A stretch of DNA of 64,000 nucleotides from Liolophura sinensis (GCF_032854445.1 NC_088295.1:25285385-25349384), one strand, 5' to 3'. Shown: positions 12,147 through 23,180, counted from the stretch's first letter. The notes: generated by a model not told the origin, from the letters alone. Translations and numbers: made by a program.

Positions 12147-12858
12147 TGTCAAAAAATGTTTAATGTTTAACAATGTATCAAGGTATGAGGGCGCTTTGGC
12201 GACTGGAGATACGTTTTTAGCGTATGGAGTGTCATTTAACTGTAATATTATTAAAACGTTCTCGTCCGCTAGTTTGTAACTGTCGCTTGTCATCAGCTAA
12301 TCAAAAATAATTTTTAAAAAACTGGAATAGTCAAAGACTGCTTGTTTGACTACACGAAAATGCCTTGTTGGAATAGAACAAAATTTTTAAAAAATAACCA
12401 AATTCGCCGTGTTACATAGCTGGAAAATGAGGATGGAATCCAACCATTTGTCTTGTTTGTCACCGGATGTCGTTTATATGCACTCGATAAGGAACTAAAT
12501 AATCAAGTGATCGAATGCCTTGACGTATGCCTATTTGTATCGGCCAAGCCCTCACATTTGCGAAGACTGTAGCATCGAGGACGGAATCAGCTTTCAGCTT
12601 CCGTCCATATATTGAACGCTCGAAGTATTGTACAATAAATAAAGCTTAAGACAGAAGCCATCCGTTTGCTCCGCTAACAAACACATAAATTCGATCTTAT
12701 GTAAGCACTGCGTCTCGCCTAAAAACTGTTTCGAGAAGCAGACATGTACGCAATAGAACGTGGCAGCACAATCATGTGCAACAATGGAATTATCTGATAA
12801 GGTCATCATACAACTTGCATGGGCGTGTTAAAAGAACCTCACCTTGAATCTCGCTGTC
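12147..12858. other. Non-coding, nothing recognised
   Basis: Unique sequence between the SINE and the large minisatellite; no supported ORF. Confidence 0.45.
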
Positions 12859-14420
12859 TGAGTTATAACATGGTGGGTTGTGTTATAACATGATGGTCTG
12901 TGTTATAACATGATGGTCTGTGCTATAACATGGTGGTCTGAGTTATAACATGGTGGTTTGTGTTATAACATGGTGGTTTGTGTTATAACATGATGGTCTG
13001 TGTTATAACATGATGGTCTGTGCTATAACATGGTGGTCTGAGTTATAACATTGTGGTTTGTGTTATAACATGATGGTCTGTGTTATAACATAATGGTCTG
13101 TGCTATAACATGGTGGTCTGAGTTATAACATGGTGGTTTGTGTTATAACATGATGGTCTGTGTTATAACATAATGGTCTGTGCTATAACATGGTGGTCTG
13201 AGTTATAACATGGTGGTTTGTGTTATAACATGATGGTCTGCGTTATAACATGATGGTCTGTGCTATAACATGGGGGTCTGAGTTATAACATGATGGTCTG
13301 CGTTATAACATGATGGTCTGTGCTATAACATGGGGGTCTGAGTTATAACATGATGGTCTGTGCTATAACATGGTGGTCTGAGTTATAACATGGTGGTTTG
13401 TGTTATAACATGATGGTCTGTGTTATAACATAATGGTATGTGCTATAACATGGTGGTCTGAGTTATAACACGGTGGTTTGTGTTATAACATGATGGTCTG
13501 CGTTATAACATGATGGTCTGTGCTATAACATGGGGGTCTGAGTTATAACATGGTGGTTTGTGTTATAACATGATGGTCTGTGTTATAACATGATGGTCTG
13601 TGCTATAACATAATGGTCTGTGCTATAACATGGTGGTCTGAGTTATAACATGGTGGTTTGTGTTATAACATGATGGTCTGAGTTATAACATTGTGGTCTG
13701 TGTTGTAAAATAATGGTCTGTGCTATAACATGGTGGTCTGAGTTATAACATTGTGGTTTGTGTTATAACATGATGGTCTGTGTTATAACATGATGGTCTG
13801 TGCTATAACATGGTGGTCTGAGTTATAACATGGTGGTTTGTGTTATAACATGATGGTCTGAGTTATAACATGATGGTCTGTGATATAACATAATGGTCTG
13901 TGCTATAACATGGTGGTCTGAGTTATAACATTGTGGTTTGTGTTATAACATGATGGTCTGTGCTATAACATGGTGGTTTGTGATATAACATGGTGCTCTG
14001 TTTTATGACATGGTGGTCTGTGTTATAACATCGTGGGTTGTGTTATAACATGATGGTCTGTGCTATAACATGATGGTCTGAGTTATAACATGATGGTCTG
14101 TGCTATAACATGGTGGTCTGAGTTATAACATGGTGGTCTGAGTTATAACATGATGGTCTGTGTTATAACATGATGGTCTGTGTTATAACATGATGGTTTG
14201 TGATATAACATGGTGCTTTGTGTTATAAAATGGTGGTCTGCTTTATGACATGTGTTATAATATGGTGATCTGTGTTATAACACAGTGATCTGTGCTATAA
14301 CACCGTGATCTGTGTTATAACATGATGCTTTGTGTTATAACATCGTGGTCTGTTTTTTTACATGGTAGTCTGTGTTATAACATGGTTGTCTGTGTTATAA
14401 CATGGTGGTTGATGATATAA
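12859..14420. repeat. 20-bp minisatellite, about 78 units, 80-bp higher-order period
   Basis: The unit is TGTTATAACATGATGGTCTG and variants. From 12861 to about 14240 the 20-base register is kept without one insertion or deletion; a 10-base slip then occurs near 14250, and the units after it are more diverged. Variants recur in order: an A unit (starts AGTTATAACA, ends GTTTG), two B units (TGTTATAACATRATGGTCTG) and a C unit (TGCTATAACATGGTGGTCTG), giving an 80-bp A-B-B-C higher-order repeat that is clearest at 13041-13220. Each B unit begins with the perfect 10-bp palindrome TGTTATAACA, so palindromes recur about every two helical turns. No long frame runs through it. Confidence 0.98.
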
Positions 14421-14425
14421 CTCAG

Positions 14426-14614
14426 TTTACCCAGGGTGCTCCGGTTTTCCTTTACCATGGAATAGACAGCCATCGTGAAAAATTCTTGAGTATGTACTTA
14501 TGTATGCGAATTGTTAACACTAAAGACGCACACGAAAAAAATAAAAAGGACGATAAAGCAAAGCTGGCAAAACTTAACGCCAACCATGCAGACATTCCGG
14601 ACATTTCAAAATGA
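14426..14614 (+). CDS. Exon candidate, 62 residues to a stop, unknown product
   Basis: The frame runs from the last minisatellite unit into unique sequence and ends in TGA. GATGATATAACTCAG just before 14426 is a plausible acceptor, giving an exon that starts FTQGAPVFLYHGIDSHREKF and ends in a Lys/Asp-rich tail (KNKKDDKAKLAKLNANHAD). An in-frame ATG at 14402 lies within the array. The composition looks coding and the frame is phase 0 at the acceptor. I do not recognise a family. It would be a terminal exon, but no AATAAA is obvious close downstream. The alternative is a chance frame. Confidence 0.3.
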   Translation, partial: FTQGAPVFLYHGIDSHREKFLSMYLCMRIVNTKDAHEKNKKDDKAKLAKLNANHADIPDISK

Positions 14615-15529
14615 TGTTCTACCTTATTTTACTTGAAAAGGTGAACAATTCCTTGTCCGCCGCAGAGAAAATTATTTTGATTCAGCAAAAGTTGTGCCTA
14701 CCTGGCAGAAGGGTTTCTCTGACAGTAGAGTCAGACAGACAATTTTTCCAGACGACACATGATTGACGCGTGTCACACAAATCCAGCGCGTGCCCTACTC
14801 ATGGCACCTGACAGGTGATGCAATGTGGGTCACCGGAACGTGCATTTTAAAGGCTATGTTTTCATTTTAACCCAGTGTACAGACTAGCTATGACCTTGAA
14901 AATTCGTCATTATATTAACAAAACCATGCCATTTGAATGACTAAAGTTTGAAAGAGTTTGAAAAAAGGATAATGGAGCAATGCAGCATCAAAGTAAAAAG
15001 TCACATGGTTCTTGTGATGACATGTGCAACTCGAAAAACGTTATAGCCTTCAAAAGAGCCTGGAAAATGTGATATCGTTACTCTGTTACATAATGTAGTA
15101 CACCTACGAGTAAACAACCATCCAGCAGAATGTTGGTGGTACGTCGAGCGAGCACCTTCACCACCCATCCTGTTACCCATGCACACCACACTTTCAATAA
15201 AAACAAACCATCAATTTCATGACGGAATCAGTGGCATCAATCAAGCAGCAAATCTTCTCTTTTCTTTAATGTATTCAAGATGGCTGAAATGTGTCCACAA
15301 ATAATTTGAATAAGGAGACTAATAAATATCGTGTAAAGAGAATTTCAGCCAGGATATGTGAGATTACGATGAATTCTTGATTCTTTCCTGACCTGTCAGG
15401 AAAACTGTCCTGTTTTGAAGTCTCAGGACATCACGAAAGTCCTATGTCAATGCAAAAACTAGTAGTTTCTTCACCCGTAATTTATTTATTTGATTGTGTT
15501 GAACGTGATATTCAAGATTTTATTACTTT
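14615..15529. other. Non-coding, nothing recognised
   Basis: Unique sequence with short unsupported frames. Confidence 0.45.
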
Positions 15530-15640
15530 TATAGGTGGAGAAAACCGAAATGCTCAGAGTAAATCACCAGGTAGTGATAAACCTTCTGAAAGAATACCAC
15601 AAGGACAGCTGGATTCGAACTCATGACCTCACTGATCAAT
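15530..15640 (-). mobile_element. Second SINE-like fragment with tRNA B box
   Basis: Plus strand reads GGTGGAGAAAACCGAAATGC, AGAGTAAATCACC and then CAGCTGGATTCGAACTCATG; on the minus strand this gives a B box GAGTTCGAATCCAGC. The GGTGGAGAAAACCG block is typical, from memory, of a second tRNA-derived repeat family in mollusc genomes. Downstream GGTTTAACGCCAGGTTGGCA (15700) might be its continuation. The 60-codon ORF over it is a shadow. Confidence 0.55.
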
Positions 15641-15788
15641 GACATAGTAGTTGTAGACAACAATGTACCCCTGAATCTGCAATAGAATGAATGATCATGG
15701 TTTAACGCCAGGTTGGCAATATTTAATTCAGGAGTATAAAAGTGCCTATCTTCAAATACCTAACAAAGTGCTTTAAAAATACTTTTTA

Positions 15789-16223
15789 ATGTTCTACACG
15801 GGCACATGCCATTTCACCAAAGAAGTGAAACGGAAACATTTTGTATCAGCCTGTCTATGGGGAAGCACTCTGTTATCTTGGTGGATCATGAGTTATGGAA
15901 CTTCATTCCTTGAAGGCGAGTATTTCAAAATACCCTACGCACCTTTATTTTTATTATGCCTCTTACTGCCAAGTATTGAATCAGGTGATTTCATTCTGGC
16001 TAAGTCAGGCACAAAGAGCAGCAGTTTCACACTGGCTGAGTCAGATACGAAGAGTGGTGGTCTCATCCTGGCTGAGAACGGCACGAAGAACGGCAATTTT
16101 CTGGTGGCTGAGTCAGGTACGAAGGGCTGTTGTTTCATCCTGGCTGAGTCAGGTACAATAAGTTTTTCCTCAGCTTATAAATTTCATTTTTACAATTATC
16201 TTCCATTTCAAGTGGTCAGTTGA
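15789..16223 (+). CDS. ORF with 12-residue tandem repeats, unknown product
   Basis: A 144-codon frame starts at ATG 15789 and ends in TGA. Residues 1-60 include hydrophobic stretches (ACLWGSTLLSWWIMSYG; LFLLCLLLPSI). From about residue 66 there are about 4.5 tandem repeats of 12 residues, encoded by a 36-bp DNA unit (LAKSGTKSSSFT, LAESDTKSGGLI, LAENGTKNGNFL, VAESGTKGCCFI). Because 36 is divisible by 3, the frame survives expansion. The pattern LAESGTKxxxFx is Ser/Thr/Gly-rich. Either a short repeat-bearing protein or exon, or a minisatellite that happens to be open; the minus frame over the repeat is open too. No known family. Confidence 0.3.
   Translation: MFYTGTCHFTKEVKRKHFVSACLWGSTLLSWWIMSYGTSFLEGEYFKIPYAPLFLLCLLLPSIESGDFILAKSGTKSSSFTLAESDTKSGGLILAENGTKNGNFLVAESGTKGCCFILAESGTISFSSAYKFHFYNYLPFQVVS
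15991..16158. repeat. 36-bp tandem repeat, about 4.6 copies
   Basis: Units of the form CTGGCTGAGTCAGGTACGAA, then GAGTGGTGGTTTCATC, repeat at exactly 36 bases with 20-25 percent divergence between copies. It lies within the 144-codon ORF. It is distinct in sequence from the 36-bp array at the window's end. Confidence 0.92.
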
Positions 16224-16754
16224 AATATATAGTCACGCAATACAGCAAATGAACACTGGGAGCTCAGAAATTTAGCCTATAGATTATGTCACATACGGTC
16301 GCAGTTGCAAAATCGCATTACGAAATTCATCAAGCTTTGGGTTACAGCTTAGGTAACATAACAGCCCTATCATGACATGTGACTTAACTGATATTACTGC
16401 GAAAATAAAGCCGATAAGCGACAGATACAATCAGTATGTTTCAATAATATATATGTGATGTTGCGAGACTTACAACGTCAAGAATGTTTTTTTCTTAAAT
16501 ACAGCAGTTTTACTTGTAATTTCCTTTAAAACTAAAGCTATGTTATACGTAAAAATGAATCGCTTACTTTAAAACTTTCATATCTGTGGCTATTTTCCGA
16601 GACCTGCCATCCACATAATACTCCTGATAAAGGCATAATAAAATGCTGACATATTGAGAGCAAGACGGTTTCTTTTTGGGGGATTAACACTACGTTTGAT
16701 TTGCAAATGGATAGACTAATATAACGTACATGATTAATATAAACACACATTAAC
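16224..16754. other. Non-coding, nothing recognised
   Basis: AT-rich unique sequence; no supported ORF. Confidence 0.45.
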
Positions 16755-16976
16755 GGTGGAAATTACACGTGTACAATGAAAAGTACATTTGCAGTGGAAG
16801 GTACACTTGGCCGTTCGAAAGTACATGTATACTGGAAAGTACACGTCTACAATGGAAAGTACATGTGCACTGGAACTTTTACACTGGAAAGTACACTTTC
16901 CCACTGGAAAGTACACATGTATTGGAAAGTACACATATACTGGAAAGTACACGTGCACGATGAAAGTACACATGAA
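16755..16976. repeat. 18-20-bp tandem array with palindromic core
   Basis: About 11 units of the form TGGAAAGTACACGTGTAC. The second half of most units is a perfect or near palindrome (GTACATGTATAC, GTACACGTCTAC, GTACATGTGCAC, GTACACATATAC, GTACACGTGCAC). All three plus frames are open through it because the unit has no stop; these are shadows. Confidence 0.93.
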
Positions 16977-17967
16977 ACAATGGCTAGTAATGTTAACTAC
17001 TAGTTGTATTTTTTTAAAGCAAGCTTACAATATTTAATGTCTGTTTACATTCAAATGCGCTGGGGGCGCATATTTTTTATCTATTTTGCTTGGTTGTTTT
17101 TAGATCTGATGTCACAATTAACATTTGTTTGTTCTCAACGTCGTCATATTTATTTGGGTGCCTCCTGAAAAGCCATACCCTGGATGATATCGAATTCACC
17201 CTGATACCCCACCACACAGAGTACTTTTACTGCAGTAATGGGATGAGTGATATACAAGGTGTGATATACAAGTCCTAACTGCTGGCACAGTTTGTTGAAG
17301 ACCACTTGCTTGCCATCAATATACAAGGTAGAAGTGTGCACATCACAAGGAGGTACGTTTTATCACGCAATAGCGATTAGCTGCAATGATTCCCAAACAT
17401 GCCAAAGGTTGTTGGCTTTACACCAAGCACTCCGGTATCCTGCGCCCAAAACAGAACGCCATCGTACACATGTGAGAAAAAAATCAAAATTAAATCAGTT
17501 ATTCCGCATGACCCCACAATATCCTGATTAAATAATACCCTAGCCTATATAAATTGTGAAGTAAAAATGGTAATTTTTGACGTGACTTGCCTGTAATTAA
17601 ATCGTGGTGTGATAAATGTACAGAAGTGGGCATAAGTGTTAAATGGTGTCATTCCATCTCTCTTTCTTCAAAGTTATAAGATTTTGAGAATTTGGAGAAG
17701 CGTTTTGGTGCAGGTACACGCATGTAGAGCTCACAGCCAGAAATTCGCCAAATATCATTAACTCATCCAAGGAAGAAATGGGTTTAGATTATAGAGCGGA
17801 TTTTAAAATAATCTTATCTTTTTTTTTTTTCTTAGGAGCAAAAAATTTAATATGGGTAAACATGTAATAAATGCTGGTATAAAAATGTATATACATGTAT
17901 GTATATATTAGAGGCTGAACATCTGCAACCACACTTAAGCTAGCTATTACAAGTTCTTATTTGGGGT
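16977..17967. other. Mostly non-coding; short unsupported frames
   Basis: A 63-codon minus frame at 17150-17341 looks protein-like (DGKQVVFNKLCQQLG) but contains the 9-base DNA repeat CTTGTATAT three times and has no good splice signals. The rest is AT-rich with poly-T at 17820. Confidence 0.4.
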
Positions 17968-18075
17968 TTATCAAGTTCAGCTCATGCTGGCTTCACCTCC
18001 AGCTGTACTTGGGAAGGTCTGGCAGCAAGTTTCCCCCGAGCTCTGCCCGGTCTCCTCCCACCATAATGTGAGAGT
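17968..18075 (+). mobile_element. SINE fragment (core)
   Basis: AGTTCAGCTCATGCTGGCTT, ACTTGGGAAGGTCTGGCAGC, CCCCGAGCTCTGCCCGGTCT and CCTCCCACCATAATG match the internal core of the window's SINE family. Both the tRNA head and the 3' tail are missing. Confidence 0.85.
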
Positions 18076-19743
18076 TAAACAAACCAGTTGTTTCTCATCT
18101 TTACTCTCCAATAGTGGTACACTTACACATGGCCAGGGGGTTATTTCAAAATAAGAAGAAAATACCTTAACACAAACTGCACAGTAAATTGTTAATTAGC
18201 TGTATATATCACCTCCATGCAAGACGAGCACGCCAGATAAAAACTCTCTGGATAGGAGATTTTTACTTCTCGTGTCACTTTAACGGTTTTAGAAGTACCT
18301 GTACTATTCACGATGAAAATTATAAAACACGTGCCGAGATGTTCACGGGAGATCCCCTCAGAGTCTTGTTTTTATCAAGGATTGTAACACTTATACACAG
18401 TGTATCTGACTTAATCAGATAGATTGGTATAAGCTGGTGAACGTTTGTACAGCGTCTAAACCGCCCACATGAAACATGTAGAAGCATAATTGGGTATTAT
18501 CTCCATGTTATTAGTCCAACAAATAAGCGATAGTATTTGTTAATCTGATATGGAGCCATCATCACCAACATTGATATGAAACAACATGTAGGAAACACCT
18601 TTTTTTCAAAATGGATACAAACTGGTGACAAATTATTTTTGTTAGCAGAGTGACAAAAATAATGTGTATATTCCCGCCATGGCTGTAATAGTAATAATAG
18701 CCCATTGAAATAACCCCTTATTTTTGGAATTTTCGAAGCAATAATCGACACCTATTTATACAGGTTCAGGTATTTTTTTGTTATCTGTCGAGACTGAAGA
18801 GGTGTTTGAAATAATAGTAATAGCAATATGTAACGATATTTGATACTCTAATGGGTGGGGTGGGTGTTGTATGATAGACGATCATGACACCGGAGCAGTA
18901 TTGTTAATCTGGTGACGTCTATCGTCTGTTGTTTGTTCAGAATCTGTTCCACGCGTTCCATATTGAGACATTTCTCTACTTTTTCCATAAACAGATTACA
19001 GATGAAGATGAAGCTGATGATACAGGAATGTGATGCTGCATCATCTCTCAGACTTCTCCTCTTAAACGGTCATATTTCTGTTATTGTAGACAAGTGCTCG
19101 ATAGGAATAAAACCATGGCTAGTCCCCCGTGGCTATTTATAGCCTGAAATGTATGTTGTGCTTCCAGGAATAGCTCTCGAAGCTATTTCTGTCACTGACT
19201 ACGGAGGACGGCCCTCACAAAATCTATTGTTAGGCACATTACTGAGCGTGGCTACCACATTGTGAAATCAAGTGATCTGTCCCCAGTGTGGTCTGTCACA
19301 GAGCGAGAAATCAAACAGTGGTTTTATAAAAGGTAAAGTGAGAGAAAGGAAAATCTAGCTTCAAACGTCAGAAAACTCGAGCCTGGAAGAACCCCTTAAA
19401 AAAATATGTTGATATTTCAATGCACCCACATGTCATACCTGACTCACTCTGTTTTAATACCTTCAGTCAAATTAAACAACCGGAAGTCTATTAATAGTGT
19501 TGGAAGTCTATTAATGGATACCCTATAACAGTGGACTTCCCAACATTCGTGACACTTTAACAATCTGAATGACTTCAAAAACTTCAAATATTGCTCACAG
19601 ATAGTGGCAATGCTGAGACATAAATATTCATACACTATATAAATATTTAATGAACATTACTAATTGGTCATGAATTAAATATATTTATTAAATAGGGGTG
19701 AGTCTGAAACTTTGTCAGTTACTTGTCAAAGGCGTATTGTTTT
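18076..19743. other. Non-coding, nothing recognised
   Basis: Unique sequence with frames of at most 84 codons and no supporting signals. A short duplicated GGAAGTCTATTAATRG occurs at about 19481 and 19503. Confidence 0.45.
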
Positions 19744-19850
19744 TATTCCGAGCACTCCTATTCCCGCCACCCATACTGCTGCCCGCTCCCGTGTAAGTGT
19801 AACATTCTTTAGTATGGCGTCAACGCCAGTCAAATAAATAAATATTGTTT
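19744..19850 (+). mobile_element. SINE 3' fragment, diverged
   Basis: CCGCCACCCATACTGCTGCC, then GTGTAAGTGTAACATTCTTT, then AGTATGGCGTCAACGCCAGT and CAAATAAATAAATA correspond in order to the SINE 3' region, with substitutions. Confidence 0.8.
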
Positions 19851-19934
19851 TCCGTTTTCTCCTACGATGATGAAAACCACTTCCGTTTTATATTATGTAA
19901 CAAAAATGCTATGAAAATATGTAGATATGTTATA

Positions 19935-20264
19935 TTATAAATAGAAGCAGGCTTTTAAGAGACTACTGTGTACAGGTATAGACTTTATACAATTATTGTA
20001 CTGATTTTCTTTATTTGAAAAGCCAGAAGACCAAATTGTTGCGTGACCGTATGCAGCAAGAATTTCCACTTCTAGTAAAGCATGTAATATCTCTGTTCCT
20101 ATATTTTTTAAGTTAACTGTAAAATTGCAATGTGTATCATATGAACCACAAAGAAGTTTATTCATCGTCATATCGGAACACTTTCCATAACATTTACAAT
20201 TTTCGTCTTGTTTTGTCTGGCATGCATGTAAGTCTGAAATGCCCGAGCTATAGTGGCGTATTCC
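19935..20264 (-). CDS. Cys-rich exon candidate, longest frame in the window
   Basis: The open minus-strand frame is 163 codons (19935-20426), the longest here. An acceptor-like ACATATCTGTGCTTCAG places a possible exon start at 20264, with protein beginning GIRHYSSGISDLHACQ and running to TAA. Near the start, cysteines follow the pattern C-x7-C-x-C-x3-C-x9-C-x6-C (DENCKCYGKCSDM; LLCGSYDTHC). The C-x-C-x3-C part recalls somatomedin-B-like and related extracellular motifs, but the diagnostic GDCC is absent. An Asn-glycosylation sequon (CNFT) is present. It may be an extracellular domain exon of a secreted or membrane protein; about 160 open codons by chance is also plausible in 64 kb. Confidence 0.3.
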   Translation of the reverse strand, partial: GIRHYSSGISDLHACQTKQDENCKCYGKCSDMTMNKLLCGSYDTHCNFTVNLKNIGTEILHALLEVEILAAYGHATIWSSGFSNKENQYNNCIKSIPVHSSLLKACFYL

Positions 20265-20426
20265 CTGAAGCACAGATATGTAGTTACTTAAAAATAGGAA
20301 ATGAATGTGTAGGTGTGAACAAACGAAGCTAAAGCCTGACTGTCTGGTAAATATAGAACAGGCGTCATCTATCCACTTGCAAATTTTATAACGTAAGGTA
20401 ATACATCCGAACCAAAAAAGACACAC

Positions 20427-21497
20427 GGGAGTAATCTATGGTTGTACATGGTAACACCTCGTTAGTTCTCAATAGGATGTGGGCAAATTGGTTGACAGGC
20501 CTAAAATACACATCGTATGTGTACACATGTAATTCATTCCTTTAACTCGTCAACGAAAAAACATCCAGTAATGCGTTGCTGGAAAAAAAAAACAAATCAT
20601 GCACAGTTTACACCTAGGAACCGAGCTGTTATAGGTTTAGCAATAGTTCTTTATAATTTCAGCAATATCACTATTTATAACCGAGTCATAGAAGATTCAG
20701 TGGAGACTAATCTGTTGGGTTTATTTCCCTGCAAAACTTATTATCTCCCTTGGTCTGTGAACAGCTGAATTAGCCAACCCTAACTGCAATTCAATATGAC
20801 AACAATCAGTGTATTACATGACATCTTATATATTTTTTCGAATGGGTGAGTGAATGAGCGCAAAATGTAAATGAGCAAGTTCAAAGCTTTCATTCAACTG
20901 CCATAAGTATGCTTTAGCTTTTGTCAAAGTTGCATGTTGTGTAAATCAGTAAATCGACATGGCGTAATGAGGTCTGTAGCTGTCTGTAAGAGTAGGCGAA
21001 CACTGCCCACGGGAAAGAAAAGGAACAAATACTAAACTGAACAAAATGTCATAACTTGTCCGCGGCAAGCATTCACTGTACAACAATCATTTTCTTTTGT
21101 ATTTTCATTAGTTTTTGGCATTGCCATCACTTCAAACTGTTTAAAACTCCAACCCTGCTACAAATGTTTTGTTTTTTAAGGAAGCATGTACATTTACCCT
21201 CATTTCCTCTCCTGGACATCAGTCATCGGTTCAGGAGAGGCTGAAGAGGTGTTTATACTGAAGTCAATACATACATACGTCAGTTGTTTGAATAACAATG
21301 CAAGGCAATAAAATTTTGTGTGTCCTAATCCTCATCATTCTGATGAACAATTAAAGCTCAACTCATAACGAAATGTTGGCGCACTATTGGGGTCTGAAAT
21401 CACTGGATCCTACACAGATCTTCTAAACTTCTCGTTGTGGGTTTAGTGGCAAACTCTACATAGGCCTATATCCGCAGCACTTGCCTTAAACTCCGGA
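20427..21497. other. Non-coding, nothing recognised
   Basis: Unique sequence. An 83-codon plus frame at 20517 has no supporting signal. One TAGGCCTA palindrome lies at 21461. Confidence 0.45.
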
Positions 21498-21548
21498 TGA
21501 TATGATATCACCGGGCTCAGGGTGATGATATCACCGGGCTCAGGGCCT
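21498..21548. repeat. Short direct duplication, 23-bp period
   Basis: TGATATCACCGGGCTCAGGG appears twice in immediate succession. It is too short to infer a role. Confidence 0.8.
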
Positions 21549-21813
21549 GTTTTTGAGCCATATAAATAAAAATTTTGGCCACCTACTCAATGTGCAAAGC
21601 ATTGTGACGATGTTTCAGTTTTCAACTTAAGTCAGAAATGGCTTTGTGGAATTGGTGTCGGATCATTGCCAGTTAATGAATGACCTGGAACCTAAGGGGG
21701 GAAAATGCAAACACCATTAAAGAGTAAACCCGACGGCAGAAAGCTACTTCGTATGTCACAGGGAAGCATTTGGTCTACATAACAGTGGCCAGTGCCTGTA
21801 AGGCACTAAAAGC

Positions 21814-21977
21814 ATCTGTAACTATTTATTTATTTATTTATTTGATTGGTGTTTTACACCGTACTAAGGAATATTTCGCTTATACGACGGCGGCCAGCAT
21901 TATGATGGGAGGAAACCCACGATCTTCCTCAGGTTGCTGACAGATCTTCCCACGTACGGCCGGAGAGGAATCTGTAA
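21814..21977 (-). mobile_element. 5'-truncated SINE on minus strand with 8-bp target-site duplication
   Basis: After a TATTTATTTATTTGATTGGT start (tail in reverse), GTTTTACACCGTACTAAGGA, CTTATACGACGGCGGCCAGC and CACGTACGGCCGGAGAGGAA follow, and the element stops before the tRNA head. ATCTGTAA is found on both sides, at 21814-21821 and 21970-21977. The target-site duplication with 5' truncation matches retrotransposition primed from the tail. It is one of the better-preserved copies. Confidence 0.92.
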
Positions 21978-22554
21978 GTAAGTCTATAACCGTAAGGCCG
22001 TGTAACTATATAACTGCAAGAAGCTGTCCGAATTGCATATAGTTCTGCCGAAAGGGGTAAAGACTCATCTATGAATCATTACATTATTAATTCGGCAAGG
22101 TGCATGTAGCACCAAAGTTTATGCGTAAACCAAAACGTGTCATGCAGATATCTTGATGACACGGTCCTAATGACGGAAATATTGCTGTCGACGTCAAACG
22201 CCAACAAAACAAACAACCAAATACTCCGTGATACCTGCCTGACAGGACACTTCGTTTGTATGTAACTGTATATGTGTAGAAAGTGGTTCTCAGTAAAATT
22301 TAGACGATATTATTAAATTCAACAAAATGCTACTCACAAGTGTGATATTTTTTATGATGTTACAATGATTTTTTATGATTCATGATTTAGTAAGTGGGTT
22401 GTTTTGGGCTTACTGGGATGCTCATAAACTTCGGGGTAATGGCATCAGCTCGGCCCATATATCAAACCCAGGACACACCTACTGGGACTATGGTCAGGAA
22501 TGTTGGAAATTTGTCTGAAATTAAACATCCCCAAACATTGCGGTTTATGTAATG
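21978..22554. other. Non-coding, nothing recognised
   Basis: Unique sequence; no supported ORF. Confidence 0.45.
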
Positions 22555-22645
22555 ATTTAGTCTGCCTCCCACTATAACGCTGGCCGCCGTCCTCTAAGTG
22601 AAATGTTTGTGGGAATCACGTAAAACACCATCCAAAATCCTATAT
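22555..22645 (+). mobile_element. SINE 3' fragment
   Basis: CTCCCACTATAACGCTGGCC, GCCGTCCTCTAAGTGAAATG and CACGTAAAACACCATCCAAA match the SINE 3' region. The AAAT tail is missing. Confidence 0.8.
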
Positions 22646-22785
22646 TTAGCTGTCATGCTGGGCCATTACTTTCCAGAGCCAATTGTGACTGTTGTAATTG
22701 GAAATGATAACTTTGTTAAGGACAAAGAACAGCGAGCCTGAATTATATTTACAATATATTAAACAAATTTGAATATTTTTTTGTC

Positions 22786-23180
22786 TTTTACCTAATTCTG
22801 CTTAAGCCATTGTGCTGGGGGGCCTTTAATTTGCTATTGTTTTAAGCATCTACATGAACAGTTAGAATAAATTAACAAGAGACCGAATTTCAACGGTTAC
22901 GTGTGACCATTTGCCAGCTAACACACTGTCGTCGTTGCTCTGTTTTTTCTCTCGATGCTATACGTCTTAATTATATTGTATTCCTGTATAAACCATTATT
23001 CTGCTGGTGGACCAAACATCCTCGAGGGCAAGGAATCCTTTCGATATGATTGCATGTTAAAGATGATGACAGCCAAGCATTTTAAGTAATTCTAGACCCT
23101 TGACATCTCGTAAATTGCAATTAACATCAAAGCATTTTTTGATCTTACCTAATTCTGCTTAAGACTCAGGCCCCCAGACC
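22786..23180 (+). repeat. Dispersed repeat family, copy B, with flanking direct repeat
   Basis: TGAACAGTTAGAATAAAT at 22857 and ACGTGTGACCATTTGCCAGC at 22901 are shared, diverged, with 38268-38340; the latter also with 1045-1090. TTACCTAATTCTGCTTAAG occurs at about 22789 and again near 23147, about 360 bases apart, both preceded by T-rich sequence. That pair could mark element ends or a local duplication. No coding capacity. Confidence 0.5.

Noticed and set aside
12859-14420. CRISPR-like reading of the 20-bp array
   Set aside because: There are no distinct spacers; the units are contiguous variants of one sequence, and the host is a eukaryote.
17150-17341. 63-codon minus-strand frame with a protein-like sequence
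   Set aside because: It contains a short internal DNA repeat (CTTGTATAT, three times) and no credible splice sites.
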